Shown: in pieces, positions 1 through 6,236 of the stretch | Layout of the letters: each line of letters opens with the position of its first letter | Numbering within the stretch: the stretch's first letter is position 1 | DNA from: an uncultured Clostridia bacterium | GTDB taxonomy: Bacteria; Bacillota; Clostridia; Oscillospirales; Acutalibacteraceae | Length of the DNA stretch: 32,207 bases | Direction: 5' to 3' | Assembly (NCBI GenBank): GCA_937916395.1 | Contig: CALFTN010000050.1 | Coordinates: 1-32,207 of the forward strand | Program-made: the position numbers and the translations under genes | The notes under the pieces: generated by a model | What the model saw: the letters and a program-made list of their open reading frames with translations, nothing else | The model's database searches: none | What the model was told of the DNA's origin: nothing

Positions 1-494
1 GCTTTTAAATGTTTTATATGTGAACGGTTTTGCATTATAGGATTATAGAAATTTTCCTTATGACTTCTTCCTCTGCCGGCCGGAAGAGTTTGATACCAAT
101 TTTTTTGATTCTCACTGCCGAAAATCCAACCGCTATAGTTTTTACTTTCAAAGACAAAAAGACCTTTTGGTGAAATCATTAAAACATCAATTTCTGTTGT
201 TTCGCCATTATCTTTAGGAATGTAAATGTTGAAAAGGAATTTTGAGCCTTCAGATTCAAAATGCTTTAAACGCTTGTAGGTATAATATTCACCATATCGT
301 CCTATGTCATTTCTAACAGAAAGATAAGAGAGTTTTGTGATTTGATAATATGCACCTTTTTTATATTCCTTATTTTTTATTACAAGAAAAACAATTACAA
401 TAATAACCGGAATCAAAACTACGGGATTAATTAATAAGAGAATTATTTGAAAAACAGATGATAAAAGTGCTTGGAATATTTCTTGTAAAGGCAT
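1..494 (-). CDS. Membrane-anchored NERD-domain protein (5' part; runs off left edge)
   Basis: Partial gene: 164 codons are present and the stop lies beyond base 1. The ATG at 494-492 has an AGAGGAG ribosome binding site about 7 bases upstream. Residues about 14-39 form a strongly hydrophobic segment rich in Leu, Ile and Val, so the protein is probably tethered to the membrane. Residues about 63-164 match the NERD (nuclease-related) domain: GRYGEYYTYKRL at 65-76, then TEIDVLMISPKGLFVFESKN at 100-119 with E101, D103, E116 and K118, the acidic/Lys pattern expected of a nuclease-like fold. NERD proteins are thought to act in DNA processing, but the role of the small membrane-anchored kind is unclear. 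Its promoter lies at 596-624, and a terminator at 528-550 stands between promoter and gene, so expression may depend on read-through. The C-terminal part, which could hold another domain, is not visible. Confidence 0.8.
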   Translation of the reverse strand, partial: MPLQEIFQALLSSVFQIILLLINPVVLIPVIIVIVFLVIKNKEYKKGAYYQITKLSYLSVRNDIGRYGEYYTYKRLKHFESEGSKFLFNIYIPKDNGETTEIDVLMISPKGLFVFESKNYSGWIFGSENQKNWYQTLPAGRGRSHKENFYNPIMQNRSHIKHLK

Positions 495-527
495 AAAGCA
501 AACTCCTCTTTATTAATTATATAAAAG

Positions 528-550
528 AAAAAAGCGGGGAAAATCCCCGC
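528..550 (-). terminator. Rho-independent terminator of the short RNA ahead of the NERD gene
   Basis: On the minus strand GCGGGGA/TCCCCGC forms a 7-bp GC-rich stem (534-550) with a three-base loop, followed by six U residues (533-528). It sits 34 bases before the NERD start codon and directly after two other hairpins. Confidence 0.85.
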
Positions 551-589
551 CAGTCGGTGGACCAGGGTCTCACGACCAGCCCCTTGTTA
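528..589 (-). ncRNA. Short structured RNA or attenuator leader upstream of the NERD gene
   Basis: A transcript starting about 7 bases after the -10 box (near 589) would be about 60 nt and end at the terminator at 528. It folds into three consecutive hairpins: GGTC-GTGA-GACC with a GNRA tetraloop, CTGGTC-CACC-GACTGG (two G-U pairs), then the terminator. No open reading frame with a ribosome binding site lies in it. It is either an independent small RNA or a leader that attenuates the downstream NERD gene. I do not recognise a known RNA family: the conserved cores of ZTP, fluoride, preQ1 and SRP RNA are missing. Confidence 0.6.
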
Positions 590-595
590 TTTTAT

Positions 596-624
596 AGTAT
601 ATCATAAATGATGAAAATAGTCAA
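596..624 (-). promoter_or_regulatory. Sigma-A promoter for the short RNA and NERD gene
   Basis: On the minus strand TTGACT (624-619), a 17-base spacer and TATACT (601-596). This is a near-consensus promoter, and the predicted start lies just before the three-hairpin RNA. Confidence 0.8.
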
Positions 625-881
625 GGAATCAAAGTTCTTCTGGATATCAAAAATAAATGCGAAAGAAGTTATAATCTTTGTTCATTTAAAAATTTCAAAT
701 CATTTTAGAATCAACCAAAAATGATTGGAGAATGTGAGAGCGTATAAATAAATGTTTATATATTTATCTGCGAAGCAGACACCGAACTTCTTCACTGTTC
801 ACTATTACTTATTACTTCCAAAAATCCTCTATCCAAAAAAGCAGAGAATAGCGAAAAGTGAAGAGTGAAGAGTGAAAAAGT
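625..881. other. Gene-free stretch with degenerate repeats
   Basis: No coding region with a ribosome binding site is visible. It contains a small hairpin with a GAA loop, TCTGC-GAA-GCAGA (767-779), and low-complexity AGTGAA/AGTAAT-type tracts at 780-812 and 857-880. The hairpin has the same design as units in the ladder repeat at 6131-6196. The tracts resemble those at 1004-1037 on the other side of tRNA-Leu. Confidence 0.6.
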
Positions 882-912
882 AAAAATCCCCATTCTTACG
901 AATGAGGATTTT
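882..912 (-). terminator. Terminator of tRNA-Leu
   Basis: On the minus strand, AAATCCTCATTC-GTAA-GAATGGGGATTT forms a 12-bp stem with one G-U pair and ends in a run of T. It begins right after the encoded CCA end of the tRNA. Confidence 0.8.
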
Positions 913-997
913 TGGTGCGGGTAGCAGGACTTGAACCTGTACACCTTTCGGCACAAGAACCTAAATCTTGCGTGTCTGCCAATTCCACCATACCCGC
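913..997 (-). tRNA. tRNA-Leu (anticodon UAG)
   Basis: The acceptor arms GCGGGTA (997-991) and TACCCGC (923-917) pair, followed by discriminator A and an encoded CCA (915-913). The anticodon stem CAAGA/TCTTG encloses loop TTTAGGT with anticodon TAG (963-961). A long variable arm and the T arm containing GGTTCAAGTCC are present, as expected for a class II leucine tRNA of 85 nt. No strong promoter of its own is evident in the 95 bases before it, so it may be read together with glnN. Confidence 0.95.
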
Positions 998-1045
998 ATA
1001 TATTAAGTAAGAAGTAAGAGTGAAAAGTGAAGAAGTGTTTGGTTT

Positions 1046-1080
1046 GATTGAAACAGAATTTTGAAAATTCTGTTTCAATC
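1046..1080. repeat. Perfect 17-bp inverted repeat between glnN and tRNA-Leu
   Basis: GATTGAAACAGAATTTT (1046-1062) is followed after a single base by its exact reverse complement (1064-1080). It begins 12 bases beyond the glnN stop codon. There is no T-run after it in the glnN direction, so it is not a textbook terminator. It could be a processing site or 3'-end stabiliser. Confidence 0.7.
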
Positions 1081-1092
1081 ATTTCTTTTTTA

Positions 1093-3186
1093 TTATCTTA
1101 CACTATAGAGCATTTCGGTGTAGCTTGGGTAAGGCCAATCTTCACGTGCTACAACGGTTTCTAATTCGTCAACAATTTCTCTCAAAGTGTTCATAGCAGG
1201 AATCATTTTATCGTTATAATAATCAGCTTCTGCCTGATTTGTTGTGAAATCGTCACTTTTTTCTGTTAATTGCTCGAGAGTTTTAAGTGCTCTGCCTAAT
1301 TTCATAGATAATTTTGAAATTTTAGCTAAGAGAGTTTTTTCAACCGAGCAATCCATTTCAGGACCGATAGCTGTAAGTGAATTGATTTCATTTGCAACCT
1401 TACCCTTGAATTTAATAACTGCAGGGAGAATATCTCTTCTTGTCATTTCGAGCATTGTGAGTGCTTCAATCTTTAATGTTTTTGAATATGTGTTGAGTTT
1501 TACATCACGTCTTGAAACGAGTTCACTTTCAGTAAACACCTTGTGTTTTGTGAAAAGGTCAATAGCCTTTTTATCTGTAATATATGGTAAAGCCTCAGCA
1601 GTTGAGTTAAGTGCAAGTAAACCACGTTTTTTAGCTTCTTTGTGCCATTCTTCTGCGTAGTTGTTACCATTGAATATAATTCTTGAATGCTTTTTTATTG
1701 TCTTTTTAATAAGCTCAAGAACGTCTGTGTCAAAGTCTTTTGAATTTTCGAGCTCGTCTGCAAATACTCTTAATGATTCTGCAATAGCAGTGTTAAGAAT
1801 GGTGTTTGTATCCGCAATAGAAGCAGAAGAACCGAGCATTCTGAATTCAAATTTATTACCAGTGAATGCAAAAGGAGAAGTACGGTTTCTGTCTGTTGTA
1901 TCCTGTGGTAATTTAGGTAATACTCTTGCACCGATTTCAAGGTCAGATGGCTTTCTTTCTTTATAAAGCTCGCCTTTTTCAAGTGCTTCAAAAATTGCTG
2001 TTAATTCATCACCTAAGAAGATTGAAATAACTGCTGGTGGAGCTTCGCCAGCACCAAGACGTCTGTCATTACCAGCGGTAGCAACAGAGGCTCTTAAAAG
2101 CTCCTGATAATCGTCAACTGCTTTAATAACTGCAGTAATGAAAAGTAAAAATCTTGTGTTCTGAGATGGTGAATCACCAGGGTTTAAAAGATTGATTTTA
2201 TTATCTTCACAAATAGCCCAATTGTTGTGCTTACCACTACCATTGATTCCCTCAAATGGTTTTTCGTGAAGAATACAAACCATATTGTGTCTGTCAGCAA
2301 CAGTTTTCATCATTTCCATAATAAGCTGATTGTGGTCTGTTGCAACGTTGGCAGATGTAAAAATAGGCGCTAACTCGTGCTGTGCGGGAGCAGTTTCGTT
2401 GTGTTTTGTTTTAGAGAGAATACCTAACTTCCAGAGCTCTTCATCAAGCTCTTTCATATATGCAGAAACACGTGGTTTGATTTTACCAAAATAGTGGTCA
2501 TCAAGCTCCTGACCCTTTGCAGAACGGCAACCAAAAAGAGTACGATTGCAAAGCTTTAAGTCAGGACGTTTATTGTAAACGTCTTTATCTATAAGGAAAT
2601 ATTCTTGTTCTGCACCGACAGTAGTTGTAACTCTTGTTACGCCTGTTTCACCAAATAGTCTTAGAACTCTTAAAGCTTGCTTGTCTACTGCTTCCATTGA
2701 ACGAAGAAGTGGAGTTTTCTTATCGAGAGATTCGCCACCATAAGAGCAGAAAGCAGTAGGAATACATAATGTATCGTCTTTAATAAATGCGAATGAAGTA
2801 GGGTCCCATGCAGTGTAACCTCTTGCTTCAAATGTTGAACGAAGACCGCCATTAGGGAGAGATGAAGCATCAGGCTCACCACGAACGAGAGTTTTACCTG
2901 AGAATTCAAGCATAACCTTACCACCAGAAACAGGGGTGATAAAGCTGTCGTGCTTTTCAGCGGTAACATCTGTCATTGGTTGGAACCAGTGTGTAAAATG
3001 AGTTGCACCCTTTTCAACAGCCCAGTCTTTCATTGCGTTTGCTATGACGTTAGCTGTATCAATATCAAGAGTTTTACCGTCTTTGATTGTTTTTATAAGA
3101 GAACGATAAGTATCTTTTGGTAAACGGCTTTGCATAACAGTTTCGTTAAAAACCTGACAGCCGAATATTTCTTGAATATTTGTCAT
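1093..3186 (-). CDS. glnN: Glutamine synthetase type III (GlnN)
   Basis: Cytoplasmic ammonia assimilation enzyme joining glutamate and ammonium to glutamine at the cost of ATP. The 697-residue length is typical of the GSIII class (GSI is about 450). Signature blocks are visible: KHNETAPAQHELAPIF near residue 258, GNDRRLGAGEAPPAVISIF near 367 and TGNKFEFRMLGSSASIADTN near 440. These carry the conserved metal, ATP and glutamate binding residues of the family. An upstream in-frame GTG at 3195 exists, but ATG 3186 is preferred because GGAG (3198-3195) lies 8 bases before it and would overlap the GTG. The promoter is at 3235-3263. A perfect hairpin and tRNA-Leu follow. Nearby genes suggest no dedicated regulator. 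Confidence 0.96.
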   Translation of the reverse strand: MTNIQEIFGCQVFNETVMQSRLPKDTYRSLIKTIKDGKTLDIDTANVIANAMKDWAVEKGATHFTHWFQPMTDVTAEKHDSFITPVSGGKVMLEFSGKTLVRGEPDASSLPNGGLRSTFEARGYTAWDPTSFAFIKDDTLCIPTAFCSYGGESLDKKTPLLRSMEAVDKQALRVLRLFGETGVTRVTTTVGAEQEYFLIDKDVYNKRPDLKLCNRTLFGCRSAKGQELDDHYFGKIKPRVSAYMKELDEELWKLGILSKTKHNETAPAQHELAPIFTSANVATDHNQLIMEMMKTVADRHNMVCILHEKPFEGINGSGKHNNWAICEDNKINLLNPGDSPSQNTRFLLFITAVIKAVDDYQELLRASVATAGNDRRLGAGEAPPAVISIFLGDELTAIFEALEKGELYKERKPSDLEIGARVLPKLPQDTTDRNRTSPFAFTGNKFEFRMLGSSASIADTNTILNTAIAESLRVFADELENSKDFDTDVLELIKKTIKKHSRIIFNGNNYAEEWHKEAKKRGLLALNSTAEALPYITDKKAIDLFTKHKVFTESELVSRRDVKLNTYSKTLKIEALTMLEMTRRDILPAVIKFKGKVANEINSLTAIGPEMDCSVEKTLLAKISKLSMKLGRALKTLEQLTEKSDDFTTNQAEADYYNDKMIPAMNTLREIVDELETVVAREDWPYPSYTEMLYSVR

Positions 3187-3234
3187 TCCAACCACTCCGT
3201 TTTAAAATTAAAGTTTAAAATAACTATACAAATA

Positions 3235-3263
3235 AATATACCATTTTTTGTGTAAAATGTCAA
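3235..3263 (-). promoter_or_regulatory. glnN promoter
   Basis: On the minus strand TTGACA (3263-3258), a 17-base spacer and TATATT (3240-3235). The -35 box touches the stop codon of the upstream TtcA-like gene, so glnN has its own start of transcription with a leader of about 40 bases. Confidence 0.85.
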
Positions 3264-3974
3264 TCACCAATTATCAATATGACTACGTTTTATTGCACCA
3301 ATAATTTTTTGTGGAACATCTTCATATTGTTCATTTAATTGTTTTATAAGATTTTTCACATCTTCACGCCGTGTATTCTCATTAGCAGGGCATTTGCTTT
3401 TGACAACTGGCAATTTAAGACGCTTTATAGCTAATTCAATATCGTTTTCAGTTAAATGTATAAGTGGTCTTATCATAGTAATATCTTTTCTTGAAAGATA
3501 TGTAACAGGTTGAAAACATCCAATTCTTGCTTCACTTAAAAGGTTCATTAAAAAAGTTTCAGCGGCATCATCAAGATGGTGACCTAATGCAATTTTGTTA
3601 CAACCTAATTCTTTTGCGGTGTCATGAAGAATTCCGCGTCGCATTCTCGCACAAAGACTGCAAGGATTGTTTTCTTTTCGTACATTGAAAATAATATCAA
3701 AAAGCTCAGTTCGTCTTATTTCATAATGAATATTATATTCATCGCAGATTTTCTGGATTTCAGAAAAATCACCATCTGTATTGTTGAAACGCATATCAAG
3801 AGTAATAGCGACTATTTCAAAATTTACAGGATAAAATGCTTTTAAACCACATAGTGCTTTGAGAAGCAGAACAGAGTCTTTACCGCCGGAAACACCAACT
3901 GCAATTTTGTCGCCATCTACAATCATATTGTAAGTGTCAACCGCATTTCTGACACAACCTAAAATTCTTTGCAC
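3264..3974 (-). CDS. ttcA: TtcA-like tRNA 2-thiocytidine biosynthesis protein
   Basis: Member of the PP-loop ATPase family that adenylates cytidine 32 of tRNA so that sulfur can replace oxygen. Numbered from the GTG at 3974: the PP-loop SGGKDS is at 29-34, CSLC at 105-108 and a third cysteine, C195, lies in KCPANENTRRED. The CxxC plus distal Cys is the pattern that holds an iron-sulfur cluster in TtcA. GHHLDDAAETFLMN near 131-144 is also typical. At 236 residues it is shorter than the 311-residue E. coli enzyme but normal for Firmicute homologues. In-frame GTGs at 3986 and 3983 are possible starts. The GTG at 3974 is preferred because GGTGA precedes it by 5 bases and homologues begin MQRILG. 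Related PP-loop tRNA enzymes cannot be excluded. Confidence 0.85.
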   Translation of the reverse strand: MQRILGCVRNAVDTYNMIVDGDKIAVGVSGGKDSVLLLKALCGLKAFYPVNFEIVAITLDMRFNNTDGDFSEIQKICDEYNIHYEIRRTELFDIIFNVRKENNPCSLCARMRRGILHDTAKELGCNKIALGHHLDDAAETFLMNLLSEARIGCFQPVTYLSRKDITMIRPLIHLTENDIELAIKRLKLPVVKSKCPANENTRREDVKNLIKQLNEQYEDVPQKIIGAIKRSHIDNW

Positions 3975-4007
3975 TTTCGTCACCACGCTTTGTTTTGATA
4001 TGTTAGT

Positions 4008-4036
4008 ATTTTAGAGTTTAGATGGGGATTTGTCAA
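4008..4036 (-). promoter_or_regulatory. Promoter of the TtcA-like gene
   Basis: On the minus strand TTGACA (4036-4031), a 17-base spacer and TAAAAT (4013-4008). Confidence 0.8.
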
Positions 4037-4113
4037 TAGTCAGGTTCAGGGTTTTAGGAATTCAGGATTATCTTGTATCGATATAAGAAAAACAAACAAA
4101 AACTAAAAATGTA

Positions 4114-4142
4114 TTGCTATTTGTTATACAAATGTGTATAAT
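4114..4142 (+). promoter_or_regulatory. Toxin-antitoxin promoter with overlapping operator
   Basis: TTGCTA (4114-4119), a 17-base spacer and a perfect TATAAT (4137-4142). The inverted repeat TTATAC-N6-GTATAA (4124-4129 and 4136-4141) covers the -10 box. This is where an antitoxin or toxin-antitoxin complex would be expected to repress its own operon. Confidence 0.75.
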
Positions 4143-4165
4143 ACTATTGAAAGGTGGTATGAATT

Positions 4166-4474
4166 ATGGCTACAAAAACTGCAAATGTATTAGCGCGTGT
4201 AGAACCAGATGTAAAAGAACAAGCTGAAGAAATAATGTCGCAACTCGGCATTCCTGTGTCTGTTGTGATTAACATGCTTTATAAACAAATTATTATGAAA
4301 AAGGCAATACCATTTTCCTTGTCGGTATCTTCTATGCCTACAACCCTTGATGAAATGGATATTACAACATTTAACTCTGTGATGGTAAATGGTTTAAAAC
4401 AATCAAAAAATGGTAATTCAAAAGATGCTAATGATGTTTTTTCTGCACTTCATAAGGAGCTTTTGAATGAATAA
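4166..4474 (+). CDS. RelB/DinJ-family antitoxin
   Basis: A 102-residue protein. Its N-terminal half (about 5-50) has the ribbon-helix-helix pattern of RelB/DinJ antitoxins: a short strand, TANVLARVEPDVKEQAEEIM, followed by a helix and the conserved GIPVSVVINMLYKQI. The C-terminal half is variable and hydrophilic, as expected for the part that wraps around the toxin. In this family the dimer binds its promoter and neutralises the partner. AAGGTGG lies 8 bases before the ATG. The gene overlaps the toxin start by 8 bases, which fixes the ratio of the two products. The operator candidate lies at 4124-4141. Confidence 0.85.
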   Translation: MATKTANVLARVEPDVKEQAEEIMSQLGIPVSVVINMLYKQIIMKKAIPFSLSVSSMPTTLDEMDITTFNSVMVNGLKQSKNGNSKDANDVFSALHKELLNE

Positions 4475-4796
4475 TTATAAAGTGAAAATTACCGAGCAAG
4501 CAGAAGTGCAGTTAAGAGAAATTCTTTGTTATATAAGTAATACTCTGAAAGAGCCTGATATAGCAATGAGTCTTTTTAATGAAATTCAAAAAAATATATT
4601 ATCTCTTGATGTTATGCCCAAAAGAATAGCACTTATTGATGAAGAACCATGGCGAAGCTATGGTATACATAGAATGACAGTGAAAAATTTTCTTATTTAT
4701 TTTTGGGTTAATGAAGATTTGAAAGAGGTTCACATTACCGCTGTGATTTATGGAAAACGAGATCAACTTAAGCTGTTAGAGAGAATTAAATTTTGA
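4467..4796 (+). CDS. RelE/ParE-family toxin
   Basis: A 109-residue basic protein with the RelE/ParE superfamily layout: N-terminal VKITEQAEVQLREILCYISN with two helices, then a beta-sheet core with IHRMTVKNFLIYFWV, and a C-terminal strand with ITAVIYGKRD. The ending of a strand plus Arg/Asp is typical of the family. RelE members cleave mRNA in the ribosome while ParE members poison gyrase; the sequence alone does not separate the two here. It is translationally coupled to the antitoxin (8-base overlap), with AAGGAG 7 bases before its ATG. No gene follows in the same operon. Confidence 0.82.
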   Translation: MNNYKVKITEQAEVQLREILCYISNTLKEPDIAMSLFNEIQKNILSLDVMPKRIALIDEEPWRSYGIHRMTVKNFLIYFWVNEDLKEVHITAVIYGKRDQLKLLERIKF

Positions 4797-4837
4797 CTAT
4801 TATAATCTAATACCCCCAAAAAATTTGAAATTCACTA

Positions 4838-4898
4838 TTGACTATTGAACAGTAGTGTGATATTATGTGGTTGTAGGGTACTGATTATTGCACAGTAC
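4838..4898 (+). promoter_or_regulatory. Promoter and candidate operator of the HAAS-PadR operon
   Basis: TTGACT (4838-4843), a 17-base spacer and TATTAT (4861-4866). Just past the predicted start, GTACTG (4878-4883) and CAGTAC (4893-4898) form a perfect inverted repeat with a 9-base gap. This is a plausible site for PadR autorepression. Confidence 0.65.
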
Positions 4899-4925
4899 TC
4901 ACAAAAATAAAAGGGGTTGATTTTT

Positions 4926-5690
4926 ATGAAAAACAAATTTATTAATGAACTTGCGCACAGGCTTTTACTAGTAGCAGGTTTCGATGAAATGAAGGGGGTG
5001 TTAGAGGATTACTCTGGCTTTATGGGCGAGAGTGGAGGTAACGAATCACCAAAGGAAATTGTGAATTCATTAGGAATAAACAAGACTAAAGGGTACGTTA
5101 TCAGTATAATATACTTTGCATTATTAGTTATATCTTTTTTTGCTATGGATAGTATAAGGGTTAGAGGCATTGATATGTTAGGCTTCTGTTCAATTGTTTT
5201 GTTGCTAATGTGTGTACTGTTTTTATTTGGTACATATTCAATTTGGGGAAAGAAATTAAGCCTTGTATCTCAATATAGCAGTTTAAAGCAAAAAGATAAT
5301 ATCTTTGTGATTGCTTTATCAACAATTCCATTTATAATAATTGTTGGTTTTTCTATATTTATGATTTTATCTCTTAATAGCTTTATTTCCCACTCAACAC
5401 AAATGCTTACAGGTTTTATAATCGATATTTCTTTTTTAGTGTTATTTGTATGTGGAATTATTAGTTTAGTTCTTATGTTTTTAAAAGGTTCAAAGTACTT
5501 TTTGAGTACAACCATAAGTTACTGTGCATTTGCTTGTCTTGTGCAGATGGAAGTTCTTTGTATGTGTTTGAGTGATATTAGCTTAGTGCAGAAATATACT
5601 TTGTTTATTCTTTCTTTTTTAGCTGAATTTCTTATATTTGTGATAATAGCACTTATCTTAAATAAGAAGCTTGGGGTGTTGAGAAAATGA
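4926..5690 (+). CDS. HAAS-domain (DUF1700-like) multi-pass membrane protein
   Basis: A 254-residue protein. Residues about 1-53 form a soluble helical region ending in ESPKEIVNSLG, which resembles the HAAS/DUF1700 module found beside PadR regulators. About six hydrophobic segments follow (for example YVISIIYFALLVISFFAM, FCSIVLLLMCVLFLFGTY and LFILSFLAEFLIFVIIALIL). The ATG at 4926 has AAGGGG 9 bases upstream; a TTG at 4917 overlaps that site and is unlikely. The gene overlaps padR by 4 bases (ATGA). HAAS proteins are thought to pass a membrane or envelope signal to the PadR partner. The order here, membrane protein first and PadR second, is the reverse of the common arrangement. Confidence 0.65.
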   Translation: MKNKFINELAHRLLLVAGFDEMKGVLEDYSGFMGESGGNESPKEIVNSLGINKTKGYVISIIYFALLVISFFAMDSIRVRGIDMLGFCSIVLLLMCVLFLFGTYSIWGKKLSLVSQYSSLKQKDNIFVIALSTIPFIIIVGFSIFMILSLNSFISHSTQMLTGFIIDISFLVLFVCGIISLVLMFLKGSKYFLSTTISYCAFACLVQMEVLCMCLSDISLVQKYTLFILSFLAEFLIFVIIALILNKKLGVLRK

Positions 5691-6001
5691 ATGCACAAAT
5701 AAAAAAAGGAATACTCGAAATGTGTATTCTCTGGATAGTTAAAGAAAGTAAATCTATTTATGGGTATGACCTTATAAAAAGAGCCGGTGAAGATTTTCCG
5801 GAGGTTAATGAAAGTACGTTTTATTCTATATTGCGAAGACTTGAGCAAGGCAGTGCTTTAAAATCAACTGTTGAAAAAAGCACAGAAGGACCACCTAGAA
5901 AATATTTTTCTATTACTGCTTCTGGTGAAATTGAATTGCAAGAACTCATTACTGAGTGGAATGAATTGAAACGGATAATGGAAGGTTTGGGAATAAAATA
6001 A
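5687..6001 (+). CDS. PadR-family transcriptional regulator
   Basis: A 104-residue winged-helix repressor. The PadR pattern is clear: MCILWIVKESKSIYGYDLIK near the start (recognition of the GYDL block), NESTFYSILRRLEQ as the DNA recognition helix, then the wing GPPRKYFSITASGE. The short C-terminal helix (ELITEWNELKRIMEGL) should form the dimer. Its start overlaps the HAAS gene stop (ATGA), so the two are co-translated. It probably represses its own operon through the repeat at 4878-4898. No metabolic target gene is next to it. Confidence 0.9.
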   Translation: MNAQIKKGILEMCILWIVKESKSIYGYDLIKRAGEDFPEVNESTFYSILRRLEQGSALKSTVEKSTEGPPRKYFSITASGEIELQELITEWNELKRIMEGLGIK

Positions 6002-6034
6002 AAAATCCCACAAAGGATCTAATTCCTTTGTGGG
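6001..6034 (-). terminator. Terminator-like hairpin for minus-strand transcripts from htrA
   Basis: CCCACAAAGGA (6007-6017) and TCCTTTGTGGG (6024-6034) form an 11-bp stem. On the minus strand it is followed by a run of T (6006-6001), so it should stop transcription coming from htrA. It begins 5 bases after the padR stop and lacks a T-run in the plus direction. Confidence 0.7.
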
Positions 6035-6203
6035 TGATGTTTCAACCTAAAGTTTGAAGTGATGTTGTAAAAAATTACAGTGATGTTTTTGATTAAGTAT
6101 CAAAAGTGATGTTAAGTTCGCTACTTATAATTTGCGAAGCAAACATCATTACGAAGTAACATCACTGCCTTAGGCAAATTCACTTGCTGAAAGCAAACTT
6201 AGT
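6034..6203. repeat. Nested GTGATGTT/AACATCAC ladder with small hairpins
   Basis: GTGATGTT occurs four times (6034-6041, 6059-6066, 6080-6087, 6106-6113). These are answered by its reverse complement or degraded copies: AACATCAT (6142), AACATCAC (6158), AAATTCAC (6176) and AACTTAGT (6196). Between consecutive copies lie short hairpins: TTCAA/TTGAA, TGTAA/TTACA, TTTTGAT/ATCAAAA, TAAGT/ACTTA, TTTGC-GAA-GCAAA, TTAC-GAA-GTAA, TGCC-TTA-GGCA and TTGCT-GAA-AGCAA. The whole can fold as a long stem with hairpins branching from each interval. No reading frame with a start signal lies inside. Confidence 0.8.
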
Positions 6204-6236
6204 TTCGGTGTAGCATAATTGCTACACCGAATTTTT
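6204..6236 (+). terminator. Terminator for plus-strand transcripts (HAAS-PadR operon)
   Basis: TTCGGTGTAGC (6204-6214) and GCTACACCGAA (6221-6231) form an 11-bp stem with loop ATAATT, followed by TTTTT (6232-6236). The T-run reaches the htrA stop codon on the other strand. Confidence 0.8.

Larger units (their letters stand above)
780..1037. repeat. Imperfect inverted repeats flanking tRNA-Leu
   Basis: The reverse complement of 780-812 (AAGTAATAAGTAATAGTGAA followed by CAGTGAAGAAG) closely matches 1004-1037 (AAGTAAGAAGTAAGAGTGAA followed by AAGTGAAGAAG). The two arms are about 32 bases and face each other around the tRNA gene and its terminator. A third AGTGAAG-rich tract lies at 857-880. A related tract, TTCACTATTGACTATTGAAC, appears at 4831-4850. 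Confidence 0.5.

Noticed and set aside
534..583. Possible ZTP (pfl) riboswitch ahead of the NERD gene, because of GGTCGTGA and CCACCG pieces
   Set aside because: The order of the pieces is wrong and the conserved CCGCCTGGGC part is absent; the RNA is also too short.
1244..1966. Plus-strand open frames opposite glnN
   Set aside because: They have no ribosome binding sites and no recognisable protein pattern; they mirror the coding bias of glnN on the other strand.
6034..6203. CRISPR array
   Set aside because: The 8-base repeats are too short, the spacing varies from 8 to 28 bases, and the intervals are hairpins rather than unique spacers. No cas genes are present.
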